Shown here one piece after another: positions 46,071 through 55,067 of a stretch of 64,000 bases of DNA. Position 1 is the stretch's first letter, and each line of letters begins with the position of its first letter. The translations under genes were made by a program, and so were the position numbers. The notes beneath the pieces are model-generated. The model did no database searches. It had not been told where the DNA came from and worked only from the letters and a program-made list of their open reading frames with translations. Origin of the DNA: [Eubacterium] yurii (GTDB taxonomy: Bacteria; Bacillota; Clostridia; Peptostreptococcales; Filifactoraceae); assembly GCA_900167215.1 (NCBI GenBank), contig FUZS01000003.1, positions 240,330 through 304,329 of the forward strand. The letters run 5' to 3'.

Positions 46071-48086
46071 TTACGAAATATTCATTTTATCATACAATCT
46101 CAATCTTATAGTTCTAATTTTATCATCATCTAAGGTATTTAAAACTTCTTGGGCACATTTTTGCGATAATTCCAATATATCTGCATTTTTTAAAATGTCT
46201 GCAATCTTAAATTCAGGAAGCCCATGTTGTTTTATTCCAAATATTTCACCTGCACCCCTAAGCTCCAAATCTTTCCTTGCAATTTCAAATCCATCGTTAC
46301 TGTTAACTATAGTCTTTATTCTCTCCATAGTTATAGAACTTGCTTTTTCATAAAGAAGAACGCAGTAAGACTGCTTATCTCCTCTTCCAACTCTTCCTCT
46401 TAGCTGATGCAGTTGTGACAAACCAAATCTTTGAGCATCATATATTACCATTATAGTGGCATTTGGCACATTAATTCCTACCTCGATTACAGTGGTTGAA
46501 ATTAAAAGATTAATCCTATTTTCCATAAAATCTTTCAGTAACTCTTCTTTTTGTGATGACCTCATTTTTCCATGTAACTTAGCAATTTTAATGTCATTAT
46601 CAAAAACTGTTTGAATTTTATGGTGAAGTTCATCTACCGAAATCAAGTCCATGTCTTCATTTTCTTCTACAAGAGGACAAACTATGTAGGCTTGCCTTCC
46701 AAGTTTAATCTGTTTTTGGATAAAATCAAACACCTTATTTTCATTTTTCTTATTTTCCGCTACTGTTTTTATTCTTATCCTGTTTTTTGGTAATTCATCT
46801 ATTACTGATATATCCAAGTCCTTGTGTATTACAAGCGAAAGTGTCCTTGGAATTGGAGTAGCACTCATTACAATGACATCTGCAGGTTCTTCTGATTTCT
46901 GCTCTAACTCTTTCCTTTGATTAACCCCAAACCTATGTTGCTCATCAGTAACAATAAGTCCAAGCTTTGAAAACTGAACTTTTTCCTGAATTAGTGCCTG
47001 TGTTCCTATTACAACATCAACTTCTCCATCCATTATTTTTTTATAGATTTTTTCTTTAGACTTAACACTTTTGGTGAGCAACTCCACCTTTATATCTTCA
47101 CTGTCAAAAAAACTGAGAGCAGATTCATAATGTTGGATTGCTAAAACTTCAGTAGGAACCATAAGAGCAGATTGATAGCCGTTTTTAGCACAGTTGTACA
47201 TACTCAAAAAAGCCAAGACAGTTTTTCCTGAACCAACATCCCCCTGAATTAATCTTCTCATAGGAGTCTGACTGCTCATATCCGACATTATATCGTCAAG
47301 CACCTTATTTTGAGACGAAGTAAGGCTAAAAGGTAGTTTTTGTATAATAGACCTTAAGTCTACTCTTTTAAAAGCTATTCCCTTTTTTTCTATGACATTT
47401 TTTTTATAATTTCCCAAAAATATGTTCAAATCAAAAAATTCATTGAAGATACATCTATATCTGCTTTGTTTCAGTATTTCAATATTTTTAGGGAAGTGTA
47501 TATTTTTAATAGCCTCATCACTTGATAATAATCTATACTTTTTTCTTATATGCTCGTCTAAAATCTCCAAATCTCTTAAATTAGTATTTTCAATAGCATA
47601 TTTAACTACATTTATTATTTCAGTATTTCTAAGACCTTTTGTAAGTGGGTACAAAGGGTATATAAGTCCTGTTTTTTTGCCCTTGCTGTCAAACTCTATC
47701 TCAGGTGAATTAAACTGTAATATGTCAATATTTTCCTCAGAAGTTCCATAAAAATATATCTCTCTTCCCTTTTCCAAATCCGCCAATATGAAGTTATTAT
47801 TAAAAAGCTTAATACACGCTGTACCGGTATCATCTTGAACATAGATATTGATAATAGATTTTTTGAATTTATACATTACTTTTTCATATCGTATTATCTC
47901 AGCATGAACACATACCTTTTCTCTAACTTTAATTTCAGAAATTTTTTTAAATATTCTCCTATCTTCATACTTTCTCGGAAAATAATTCAACAGGTCATAT
48001 ATATTGCAAATGCCTAAATTATTTAGTAATTTCTGCTTTTTTTCACCTATCTTAGGCAGGTCTATGACCTTGTCAAATAAGTCCAT
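46071..48086 (-). CDS. recG: ATP-dependent DNA helicase RecG
   Basis: Branch-migration helicase that regresses stalled forks. 671 residues: the N-terminal wedge/OB region (PRKYEDRRIFKKISEIKVREKVCVHAEI), Walker A LIQGDVGSGKTVLAF, DEQH, motif III MSATPIPRTLSLV and the C-terminal helicase lobe ending with motif VI QLRGRVGRGD. Length is normal. GGAAG precedes the ATG. In most Firmicutes recG is near fapR/plsX; here it follows trmD. Confidence 0.97.
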   Translation of the reverse strand: MDLFDKVIDLPKIGEKKQKLLNNLGICNIYDLLNYFPRKYEDRRIFKKISEIKVREKVCVHAEIIRYEKVMYKFKKSIINIYVQDDTGTACIKLFNNNFILADLEKGREIYFYGTSEENIDILQFNSPEIEFDSKGKKTGLIYPLYPLTKGLRNTEIINVVKYAIENTNLRDLEILDEHIRKKYRLLSSDEAIKNIHFPKNIEILKQSRYRCIFNEFFDLNIFLGNYKKNVIEKKGIAFKRVDLRSIIQKLPFSLTSSQNKVLDDIMSDMSSQTPMRRLIQGDVGSGKTVLAFLSMYNCAKNGYQSALMVPTEVLAIQHYESALSFFDSEDIKVELLTKSVKSKEKIYKKIMDGEVDVVIGTQALIQEKVQFSKLGLIVTDEQHRFGVNQRKELEQKSEEPADVIVMSATPIPRTLSLVIHKDLDISVIDELPKNRIRIKTVAENKKNENKVFDFIQKQIKLGRQAYIVCPLVEENEDMDLISVDELHHKIQTVFDNDIKIAKLHGKMRSSQKEELLKDFMENRINLLISTTVIEVGINVPNATIMVIYDAQRFGLSQLHQLRGRVGRGDKQSYCVLLYEKASSITMERIKTIVNSNDGFEIARKDLELRGAGEIFGIKQHGLPEFKIADILKNADILELSQKCAQEVLNTLDDDKIRTIRLRLYDKMNIS

Positions 48087-48098
48087 TATATCTTCCTC

Positions 48099-48773
48099 TT
48101 AATTTATTAAATCCGGTCTTTTTTCCTTTGTTTCTTCTAATGATTTATTTTTTCTCCATTCGTCTATTTTTTTATGATTCCCGCTGATTAAAACATCAGG
48201 TACCTTTACTCCCATAAAATCATAGGGTCTTGTATATTGAGGATATTCTAATAAATTATTTTCAAAGCTTTCATCTGATACATTTTCACTTGAAGACAAT
48301 ACTCCACTTATTTTCCTAGATACACTGTCCAAAAAGACAAGAGATGCTAATTCTCCACCGGTAAGCACATAATCACCTATTGATATTTCCTCATCCACTA
48401 TCATATCTACTATTCTTTGATCTATGCCCTCATAATGTCCGCATAACAAGGTAATATTGTCTAATTTTGCATATTCATATGACATATTGTTGTTAAGTGT
48501 CCTTCCCTTAGGAGAAAAAAACAAAAGTTTAGTATTCTTATTATGCTTTTTAATATCCATGTAACAATCATATATAGGTTGCGGTGTCATCAACATACCA
48601 CCTCCACCGCCATATGGATAGTCATCCACCTTTTTATGCTTATTTTGGGAATAATCTCTGATATTGTAAATATTTACTTGAATTATCTTATTTTCAATTG
48701 CATTTTTTATTATGCTTTCATTGATATAAGCACTTATGATGCCTGGAAAAAGAGTCATAATATTAAAAATCAT
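48099..48773 (-). CDS. trmD: tRNA (guanine-N1)-methyltransferase
   Basis: Methylates G37 of tRNAs to prevent frameshifting. 224 residues. SPOUT-fold marks: FNIMTLFPG, the catalytic-site loop DDYPYGGGGGMLMTPQPIYD, LLCGHYEGIDQRI and the knot region ISIGDYVLTGGELAS. It is shorter at the C-terminus than some homologues, but the core is complete. It is two bases after rimM. Confidence 0.97.
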   Translation of the reverse strand: MIFNIMTLFPGIISAYINESIIKNAIENKIIQVNIYNIRDYSQNKHKKVDDYPYGGGGGMLMTPQPIYDCYMDIKKHNKNTKLLFFSPKGRTLNNNMSYEYAKLDNITLLCGHYEGIDQRIVDMIVDEEISIGDYVLTGGELASLVFLDSVSRKISGVLSSSENVSDESFENNLLEYPQYTRPYDFMGVKVPDVLISGNHKKIDEWRKNKSLEETKEKRPDLIN

Positions 48774-48775
48774 AT

Positions 48776-49273
48776 CTACATTCCCTTTATAAGATTTACA
48801 ATCACTTTTTTATTTTCTATATCAATATTTTTGACAAATTGTTTAACATTAGGAATCAGTCTTTCATTATTATCCATATCAATTACGCTAAATACATCAT
48901 TTGCTCCGTACAATAGGACGTCTTTTATCTCGCCAAGCAGATTTTCACCATCATATACTTTTAATCCAATAAGTTCACTTACCAGGTATTCTCCTTCTTC
49001 CATCCGCCTTTTTTCGCTATAGTCAATAAAAATATCCTTATTTATTAGAGAAGGTAAATCATCTATACTGTTTAGTCCTTTAAATTTAGCAATTAGCACA
49101 TTGTTATTTTGTCTTACATATTCAAATGAATAGCTGTTAACACCGTCAACATAAATATTCTTATAGTTTGAAAAAGATGATGCGTCTGTAGTATAAGGAT
49201 AAATTTTAAATTCACCTTTCAAACCGTGAGTTTTTACTATCTTCCCTATTCTAATTCTTTTATTGTACGGCAT
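48776..49273 (-). CDS. rimM: Ribosome maturation factor RimM
   Basis: Assembles the 30S head by binding ribosomal protein S19. 165 residues: IRIGKIVKTHGLKGEFKIYPYT at the N-terminus and a C-terminal PRC barrel (ELIGLKVYDGENLLGEIKDVL). GGGTG precedes the ATG. Upstream is the 73-residue unknown gene rather than the KH-domain gene khpA usual in Firmicutes. Confidence 0.96.
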   Translation of the reverse strand: MPYNKRIRIGKIVKTHGLKGEFKIYPYTTDASSFSNYKNIYVDGVNSYSFEYVRQNNNVLIAKFKGLNSIDDLPSLINKDIFIDYSEKRRMEEGEYLVSELIGLKVYDGENLLGEIKDVLLYGANDVFSVIDMDNNERLIPNVKQFVKNIDIENKKVIVNLIKGM

Positions 49274-49277
49274 TTTA

Positions 49278-49499
49278 TCACCCTTCTCCCAATATTAATT
49301 TTGCCTCATCCTCAATCTCAACAACATTAAATTTATAAATATTTCTTTTTTTAGAATATTCGTAATTATCAGCCTTTTTCAAATCAAATCTCACATAAGA
49401 TTCAACATTTCTGTCACTCCATCTTGAATCATAATTAGTGATATCCCTCATACTAAGATAAAATAAAGACTTTTCTTTATTTTCAGATTTAATGGTCAT
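49278..49499 (-). CDS. Small conserved-looking protein of unknown function upstream of rimM
   Basis: 73 residues, soluble, rich in Asp, Glu, Lys and Tyr. No family was recognised. The KH-domain GxxG loop of khpA, the usual neighbour, is not present. GGAG precedes the ATG at a good distance, and the stop lies four bases before rimM, which supports a real translated gene rather than a chance frame. It is the first gene of the long operon. Confidence 0.6.
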   Translation of the reverse strand: MTIKSENKEKSLFYLSMRDITNYDSRWSDRNVESYVRFDLKKADNYEYSKKRNIYKFNVVEIEDEAKLILGEG

Positions 49500-49771
49500 A
49501 TTTATTTCTCCTACATAAATAGCTGTAACTGACAGATATTATATCACAATTTTTATAGTTTTGTCATACAGAATTTAATTTAAACGTATAAAATTGACTT
49601 TTTTGATAATCAATATTATAATTATCTAATTATTTTTAAGATTACAATATCATATATTATGTTTTTGTTAAATAATATATCTTTTTAAAATAAAAAATAT
49701 TTGAAATATATCTATGTTGCTATCAATTGATTTTAAATCAAAATTAATTTAACAATTATAAAGAGGTTATC

Positions 49772-50506
49772 ATGGTAAATAACGACATCATTATAAAAAA
49801 TGATAAAACGCTGCCGAAGATATTGCTTATAATTCCCTTTGGTGCAAGCAATAATATTTTCGACTTTTTTTCAGAAAAATTTGATGATTATTGTCTGATT
49901 TTTTTCGATATGAACAGTGAAGATTACTTCAAGCCCTATTTATCTCTAAAAAAACAATCAGAAATAATTGTAAATACACTTAAATCACATGAACTTGACG
50001 ACTTTAAACTGATTTTTTCTCTTTCTTTAGGTGGAGTTTTAGCTATGAATATTTTTTCAAAAGAAGGAATATCAATTAAACATTGCATTATTGACAGCAC
50101 TCCTTTGCTAAAACTTGACAAGATAACAAGGTTAATGGCACAAACAAAAATTGTAGATATGATTAAAGATATTGATACATTAAGAAAGCAACATCAGTAC
50201 ATTTTTCAAAAGATTTCAGAAACAGCTATTAAAACAGTAAGAAACTCTTCCTTAAATTCATTAAAGAAACTATCTGATGATATATTATCATTTGATTTTC
50301 CAAAAATTAACGAAATAAAACAAAAACATCTTATTATGAGATATGGTACAGCTGATCTTTCCTATCAAAGCATAAAAACACTAAAGTCAACTTATAGAAA
50401 GTCAACTATCTATGTAAAATCAAACTATAATCATTGCCAAGAATTTATAGAAGAAAACGAAAAATATTTAGAATTTGTAAAGAATATAATTATAGATAAC
50501 AATTAG
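49772..50506 (+). CDS. Alpha/beta hydrolase-fold protein
   Basis: 244 residues. The pattern LIIPFGASNNIFDFFSEKFDDY followed by FSLSLGGVLAMNIF (a nucleophile-elbow-like SxSxGG at about residues 90-95) and KHLIMRYG near residue 187 fits a small alpha/beta hydrolase. The nucleophile would be the second serine in SLSLGG. The C-terminal His is probably in SNYNHCQEF. The substrate is unknown. AGAGGTT precedes the ATG. It has its own terminator. Confidence 0.7.
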   Translation: MVNNDIIIKNDKTLPKILLIIPFGASNNIFDFFSEKFDDYCLIFFDMNSEDYFKPYLSLKKQSEIIVNTLKSHELDDFKLIFSLSLGGVLAMNIFSKEGISIKHCIIDSTPLLKLDKITRLMAQTKIVDMIKDIDTLRKQHQYIFQKISETAIKTVRNSSLNSLKKLSDDILSFDFPKINEIKQKHLIMRYGTADLSYQSIKTLKSTYRKSTIYVKSNYNHCQEFIEENEKYLEFVKNIIIDNN

Positions 50507-50518
50507 TCCTAAATTTCA

Positions 50519-50558
50519 AATTACCCAGTCCTTTTTAACTAAGGAATTGGGTAATTTT
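50519..50558 (+). terminator. Rho-independent terminator of the hydrolase gene
   Basis: TTACCCA and TGGGTAA, with further TCCTT/AAGGA pairing inside, followed by TTTT; 12 bases after the stop. Confidence 0.85.
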
Positions 50559-50616
50559 ACTTGAGCGATGTATTATAAATATCTAAATTATTAAAATCAG
50601 AAAACTAAATAATAAT

Positions 50617-51387
50617 TTATACTATGAAATCAAAAAAACCTAAAACAAACCTCAATATAGGCAGAAAATAAATAAACAGTACCACAAGTATAATAACTTG
50701 GTGAAGAATATATATCAATAATGATTTTTGTGATATTAATGTAATAATTTTAGGCATTTTAACATTTTTAAACGCTTCTTCCATTTTTTTTGCCATACTT
50801 GTCCCAAAGAAATAATATCCCGCTAATCCTAAGAAAATCCATGGAAGTATTGGAAAATAATCTGAAGAGTAAAAACTATTTTTTGGAAAGCCAATAACAA
50901 AAGAAAAAGGCAATTTAGTCATAATAATATAGAATTTTCTATAAAAAGGAATTGTAAAAAGCAATTTGCTCTTAAATAAAATAAAAAGCCCCATAAAAAT
51001 AAAAAATAAAGTAGCATTATTTTTATTACTTAAATTTATTTTTTTAATAAAATAAAGCAACAAGGTAAGAACTGTCAAAAAATGTATTATGCCGAAATAA
51101 ATTGCCAATTCTTTAGATATCAAGACTGTAATGACAGTTATTAAAATACTTATAATCAATAATTTTTGAGCTTTTTTCAGTAACTTTTCACTATAGTTAC
51201 ATGAAAGTCCTGACAAGAAAATAAAGCTTATACATACATACTGTTGTAGGATATACCAAAATTTACTTTCAAATACAGAATTATCTATTAAGAATATAAA
51301 TCTCAAATCATAATAAGCATGGTATATCACCATATTTACTATTGCTAAAAATCTGAAAAAATCAATATATTTTACTCTTTCTTTCAT
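50617..51387 (-). CDS. Integral membrane acyltransferase-like protein (DUF1624/heparan-alpha-glucosaminide N-acetyltransferase type)
   Basis: 256 residues with seven to eight membrane helices. The N-terminal YIDFFRFLAIVNMVIYHAYYDLRF contains the conserved D-x-x-R and the essential His of the family, and the SKxxL-QxxI end (SQKSLLIYILHQVIIL) carries a second conserved His, as in heparan-alpha-glucosaminide acetyltransferases. Likely transfers an acyl group across the membrane onto a cell-surface sugar. GGAGG precedes the ATG. It converges with the alpha/beta hydrolase gene. Confidence 0.82.
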   Translation of the reverse strand: MKERVKYIDFFRFLAIVNMVIYHAYYDLRFIFLIDNSVFESKFWYILQQYVCISFIFLSGLSCNYSEKLLKKAQKLLIISILITVITVLISKELAIYFGIIHFLTVLTLLLYFIKKINLSNKNNATLFFIFMGLFILFKSKLLFTIPFYRKFYIIMTKLPFSFVIGFPKNSFYSSDYFPILPWIFLGLAGYYFFGTSMAKKMEEAFKNVKMPKIITLISQKSLLIYILHQVIILVVLFIYFLPILRFVLGFFDFIV

Positions 51388-51488
51388 ATGCCTCCTTAGC
51401 TTAATAAATATAAGATAATTTTATTTCAAATATTACTTAATAATTATACTTTAATTTTATCAATTATTCTATACAATATAAAAAAATA

Positions 51489-51497
51489 TGATATAAT
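51489..51497 (+). promoter_or_regulatory. Extended -10 promoter for the 212-aa/ParA cluster
   Basis: TG-A-TATAAT extended -10 about 39 bases ahead of the start codon; a clear -35 was not seen. Confidence 0.45.
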
Positions 51498-51535
51498 ATC
51501 CGTGGAATACTAAAAAATAAGAGGAGTTTAATTAA

Positions 51536-52174
51536 ATGATAAAAATTGAATTAAATCCCAAAAAACTATATGAAGCTTGCATACTTTCGTCATTAACTCA
51601 TGCTGTAGCTGTAGGTATGTATCCTGAGCTTAATTATGAGCATTCTTGGGACAAAATTAACTATAGTATGAATGATTCTGAAGGTTGCAGAGCTACTATT
51701 ACTTTTCACAAAGATTATATTATTGCAGTTTTTCAGGATAGTAGTTGTGTTCATACTGATGTAGATGCATTGGATTTTTTTGAAGGTGCTCCCAAAGAAA
51801 TTATTGAACTTGCAAAAAACGAAACATTGCAATATGTATTAGAAAATGTAGATGGGATTGTAAAGCCTGTAATAAGCACTGCATTTTGGGGTGACTGGAA
51901 TGAACTTTATAGTGTAATTCCTTTTGATGAAATAGTGGATAGAGGTGCTCATATCATAACGGTCCAACTACTTCCTTTTAAGGAAGCGATGGAAGAGTGG
52001 AGTGACCATTATGATTTAGATGAAAGTCAAATTAAGTTTATTAAACATTTGTTTGATAAAAAGATAAAAGAAAATACTTTTACTCTAAGTAATGATGATA
52101 TACAATACTTGTATGGCGATGTTCAAGAATGCCTTATTTCTTTAAGAGAAATGAATATCTTGGTCAAAGAATAG
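51536..52174 (+). CDS. Unknown protein, first gene of the ParA-like cluster
   Basis: 212 residues, soluble, acidic, no recognised motif. Two regions stand out: an N-terminal segment with ATITFHKDYIIAVFQDSSCVHTD and a central ISTAFWGDWNELYSVIPFDE. The last 60 residues are predicted helical. GAGGAG precedes the ATG, although nine bases away. It lies 31 bases ahead of the ParA-like gene on the same strand, so the three genes probably form one transcript. Confidence 0.5.
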   Translation: MIKIELNPKKLYEACILSSLTHAVAVGMYPELNYEHSWDKINYSMNDSEGCRATITFHKDYIIAVFQDSSCVHTDVDALDFFEGAPKEIIELAKNETLQYVLENVDGIVKPVISTAFWGDWNELYSVIPFDEIVDRGAHIITVQLLPFKEAMEEWSDHYDLDESQIKFIKHLFDKKIKENTFTLSNDDIQYLYGDVQECLISLREMNILVKE

Positions 52175-52205
52175 ACTTATAAATATATACTTAAAAGGAT
52201 GAACT

Positions 52206-53198
52206 ATGGCAAAAAAAATTTTTTTCGGCAATCATAAAGGCGGTGTAGGTAAGACCACTTCTGTTTTTCAAATAGGAATTAACATGGCACAAAAACATAA
52301 TAAAAAGGTTTTGTTGCTTGATCTCGACTCTCAAGGTTCACTAAGCAAGATATGTGCACAATCATTAGGCATTTCTCTTGAAAGTCTTTCATTAGAATAT
52401 TCATTAAATTATCTTGCAGAGCTTTATATATTAGCATACAGGCGCTACAGCAAACTTGAAATTCTAAAAAATAAAAGTGAGGATAAAGAAGTTGCCGGAA
52501 TCTTGAGAAAATCTGTTTTAAAGACTAAGACAAAAAATCTTTACTTTATACCCACAAAGATAGATATTATAAATGGAAGATTAAACGATGTTGCCGAGCA
52601 AATATCAAGATTTTCAATGAGTATGGTAGGAATAGCAAAGATATTTGTAGATGTAGAAAAGATGGACGAGCATTTTGACTATATTTTAATTGACTGCCCT
52701 CCGGGAATAAATACCCTTATACAATCAGTATTTTTAAAATCTGATTACTATATCATACCTACTATAGCTGATGATATAAGCAGCAGTGGTGTTACAGATT
52801 TTGTAAAATTAGTTGATAGGACTATATTACAATACACCTATGATTCTAATATAGGTGGAATACTCTTGGAAAAAATCTTCGGTAAACCTCCTCTTTTACT
52901 TGGAATTTTGGAAACTAAGCATAATATTATGTCAAGCAAAAAAACAGAACATTTATTGAGAGTATTAAATGAACAACTTTGCTTTAATAATATAAATATT
53001 AATGATGATTCTAAGCATTATATGTTTAATTTCGTAAATTCTACAAGGTCATATATTTTTAATACTAAGATAAGAGACCTTAACAATATGACTGATAAAA
53101 ATAACTACGGTATACCGTATTTGACATCCTCAGCTCAGTCACATCAAGAGTATGATGAAATAACAAAAAATTTATTAAATATTTTGGAGAAAGATTAA
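52206..53198 (+). CDS. ParA/MinD-like P-loop ATPase
   Basis: 330 residues with deviant Walker A KGGVGKTTS (about residues 10-18), the Walker A' region LLDLDSQGSL, and Walker B-like ILIDCPPGIN. The signature lysine and DLDSQGS are those of ParA proteins. An insertion of about 50 residues separates the first and second strands (SLEYSLNYLAELYILAYRRYS...). The usual DNA-binding N-terminal extension of large plasmid ParAs is absent. The following gene starts one base after the stop. There is no ParB and no parS-like repeat in the region, so the partition role is uncertain. Confidence 0.8.
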   Translation: MAKKIFFGNHKGGVGKTTSVFQIGINMAQKHNKKVLLLDLDSQGSLSKICAQSLGISLESLSLEYSLNYLAELYILAYRRYSKLEILKNKSEDKEVAGILRKSVLKTKTKNLYFIPTKIDIINGRLNDVAEQISRFSMSMVGIAKIFVDVEKMDEHFDYILIDCPPGINTLIQSVFLKSDYYIIPTIADDISSSGVTDFVKLVDRTILQYTYDSNIGGILLEKIFGKPPLLLGILETKHNIMSSKKTEHLLRVLNEQLCFNNININDDSKHYMFNFVNSTRSYIFNTKIRDLNNMTDKNNYGIPYLTSSAQSHQEYDEITKNLLNILEKD

Positions 53199-53199
53199 A

Positions 53200-53634
53200 A
53201 TGAAAAATTGCCAAAAAATACTAAAGGACTTGATTAGTATATATAGTCAACTTTATGAACATAAGCAAATACTTTCTTGCAACAAACTTTTTAAATATGA
53301 TGTAGAATCTGTCGAAAAATTATCCGAATATTTTTTGAATAATTCTCTTTCTGACAATACCAAAAACAATATAAAGCAAAAAAATAAAAATTCTAAAAAT
53401 GTTCTTTCAGGAATCACTACAAGAGAAGAATTAAAAATTTTTTATTATGAAAACTTAACTTATGACAGAAATGATGATAAAAAAAGAGAATCCATTGTAA
53501 AAAAATACACAAAATCAGATTTTCAAGAAATGTTTCGTATTTTATTTGCAACTGAAACTAATGAAACAAAGGATAAGATTTTTTCAGATATACAATATTT
53601 TTATGATTCTCTTGAGCGTTCAAAAAGAATATAG
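53200..53634 (+). CDS. Small basic partner protein of the ParA-like ATPase
   Basis: 144 residues, highly charged and Lys-rich with a low-complexity linker (DNTKNNIKQKNKNSKN). The C-terminal half (GITTREELKIFYYENL...DFQEMFRILFATETNETKDKIF) looks helical. It is not a recognised ParB or CopG-type protein. Its ribosome binding site (GGAG) lies within the end of the ParA gene, so translation is coupled. Its place argues for a physical partner, as small adaptor genes often follow ParA genes. Confidence 0.5.
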   Translation: MKNCQKILKDLISIYSQLYEHKQILSCNKLFKYDVESVEKLSEYFLNNSLSDNTKNNIKQKNKNSKNVLSGITTREELKIFYYENLTYDRNDDKKRESIVKKYTKSDFQEMFRILFATETNETKDKIFSDIQYFYDSLERSKRI

Positions 53635-53724
53635 CTGTTATTTTGTTACAAAAACTTAATTTAAAATTTAAAATTTTATGATAGAATTTACAGGTATTTT
53701 ACTTTAATTTTTTAGGAGATTATT

Positions 53725-54282
53725 ATGAATTTTAGTGTCCACACAATACTTATGTGTTTTTTTGTATTTTTTGCAAGAATATGTGATGTAAGCTTTATGT
53801 CTCTACGCACCATACTTCTTACCAAGGGTATGCCAAAACTTGCTGCTGTATTCGGATTTTTTGAGGTACTTATCTATATAGTGGTCTTAGGAAAAGTAAT
53901 TGATTCTTTAAATGAACCTATATACCTAATTTTCTATGGATTAGGATTTTCTACAGGAAATTTTGTAGGTTCAAAAATAGAAAGTTTGCTTGCATTTGGA
54001 GATGCACAGATGAGAATAGTTCTGTCATGCAATGAAGATACTAAAAATGCCGTAGATGAGCTTAGAAATTTGGGATTTGGTGTTACTGTATTTAGAGGTG
54101 AAGGAAAAGATGGAGAAAAGGCAATGCTCCTAATCAATCTTAAAAGAAAGAGAATTCAGGAAGTATATAATTATTTTAAGAAAAAGAACTTAAAAGCATT
54201 TATATCTACAAATGACATCACATCTTATGCAGGTGGATATCATCTACCTAAGAGTGGTTTTATCAATATGGTAAAAAAATAG
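53725..54282 (+). CDS. DUF2179/UPF0316 membrane protein
   Basis: 185 residues: three membrane helices in the first 85 residues (SVHTILMCFFVFFARICDVSF..., YIVVLGKVIDSLN, FYGLGFSTGNFVGSKIES), then a soluble DUF2179 domain (RIVLSCNEDTKNAVDELRNLGFGVTVFRGEGKDG...MLLINLKRKRIQEVYNYF) resembling the C-terminal domain of YitT-type proteins. AGGAG precedes the ATG. Function not known. It follows the ParA cluster by 90 bases and ends at a terminator. Confidence 0.85.
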   Translation: MNFSVHTILMCFFVFFARICDVSFMSLRTILLTKGMPKLAAVFGFFEVLIYIVVLGKVIDSLNEPIYLIFYGLGFSTGNFVGSKIESLLAFGDAQMRIVLSCNEDTKNAVDELRNLGFGVTVFRGEGKDGEKAMLLINLKRKRIQEVYNYFKKKNLKAFISTNDITSYAGGYHLPKSGFINMVKK

Positions 54283-54290
54283 ATAAAAAT

Positions 54291-54333
54291 AAGGGACTTA
54301 AGAAATAATTTTTCTAAAGTCCCCTTTTGTTTT
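54291..54333 (+). terminator. Rho-independent terminator of the DUF2179 gene
   Basis: AGGGACTT and AAGTCCCCTT with a loop containing AGAAA/TTTCT pairing, followed by TTTTG TTTT. It also lies at the end of the rpsR operon on the opposite strand, where the T tract is weaker. Confidence 0.75.
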
Positions 54334-54583
54334 ACTCTACAGTATAAGGCAACAATGCTACTATTCTTGCTCTTTTTATAGCGTTTGTAAGTTTTCTTTG
54401 TGCCTTTGCAGATGTTCCTGTCACTCTGCGAGGAAGTATCTTTCCTCTTTCAGATATGAATTTTTTTAGAAGAGAAACATCTTTATAATCTATTTGATTA
54501 ATCTTATCTCCAGCAAATGGATCAACTTTTTTTCTTCTTTTTCTGAACCCTAAATTTTGAGTCGCTTGTTTTTTATCAGCCAT
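54332..54583 (-). CDS. rpsR: 30S ribosomal protein S18
   Basis: 83 residues, full length, with the conserved [49 protein letters not shown]. Binds 16S rRNA together with S6. GGAGGT precedes the ATG. Last of the rpsF-ssb-rpsR operon. Confidence 0.98.
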   Translation of the reverse strand: MADKKQATQNLGFRKRRKKVDPFAGDKINQIDYKDVSLLKKFISERGKILPRRVTGTSAKAQRKLTNAIKRARIVALLPYTVE

Positions 54584-54606
54584 GGTACACCTCCATTCAA
54601 TCTAAA

Positions 54607-55056
54607 CTAAAATGGCACGTCATCATCTGACAATGCTCTATATCCTTCGTCATCCAAGCCTTCAGGCATAAATTCATCTTGAGCTTGATTTTGCGAATAT
54701 GATCCGCCCCCACCAGCATTGGTCGTTTTTTTACTATCTCCCCAGTCGATAAATTTTACCTCTTCAGCTATTACTTCCACAGTATATCTCTTTACTCCGT
54801 CCTTATCTGTGTAGTTATTATTTTGCAACCTACCTCTTAATGCTACAAGTCTACCCTTTTTTAAATAGTTAGCACATGTTTCAGCTATTTTTCCCCACAC
54901 AACAATGTTGAAAAAATCCGCAGTAACTTCTGCATCTTTTTTAGCAAAAGATCTATCCACTGCAATCGAAAATCTCGTAACAGCAGTACCTGTAGATGCA
55001 ATATACCTAAGCTCAGGATCCTTTGTAAGTCTTCCTATCATTATAACCGTATTCAT
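54607..55056 (-). CDS. ssb: Single-stranded DNA-binding protein
   Basis: 149 residues. The OB fold (MNTVIMIGRLTKDPELRY..., FFNIVVWGKIAETCANYLKKGRLVALRGRL) is followed by a short Gly/Ser/Gln linker and the acidic tip ending SDDDVPF, the site for replication and repair partners. Lies between rpsF and rpsR, the standard place. Confidence 0.98.
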   Translation of the reverse strand: MNTVIMIGRLTKDPELRYIASTGTAVTRFSIAVDRSFAKKDAEVTADFFNIVVWGKIAETCANYLKKGRLVALRGRLQNNNYTDKDGVKRYTVEVIAEEVKFIDWGDSKKTTNAGGGGSYSQNQAQDEFMPEGLDDEGYRALSDDDVPF

Positions 55057-55067
55057 AGTATAATCTC

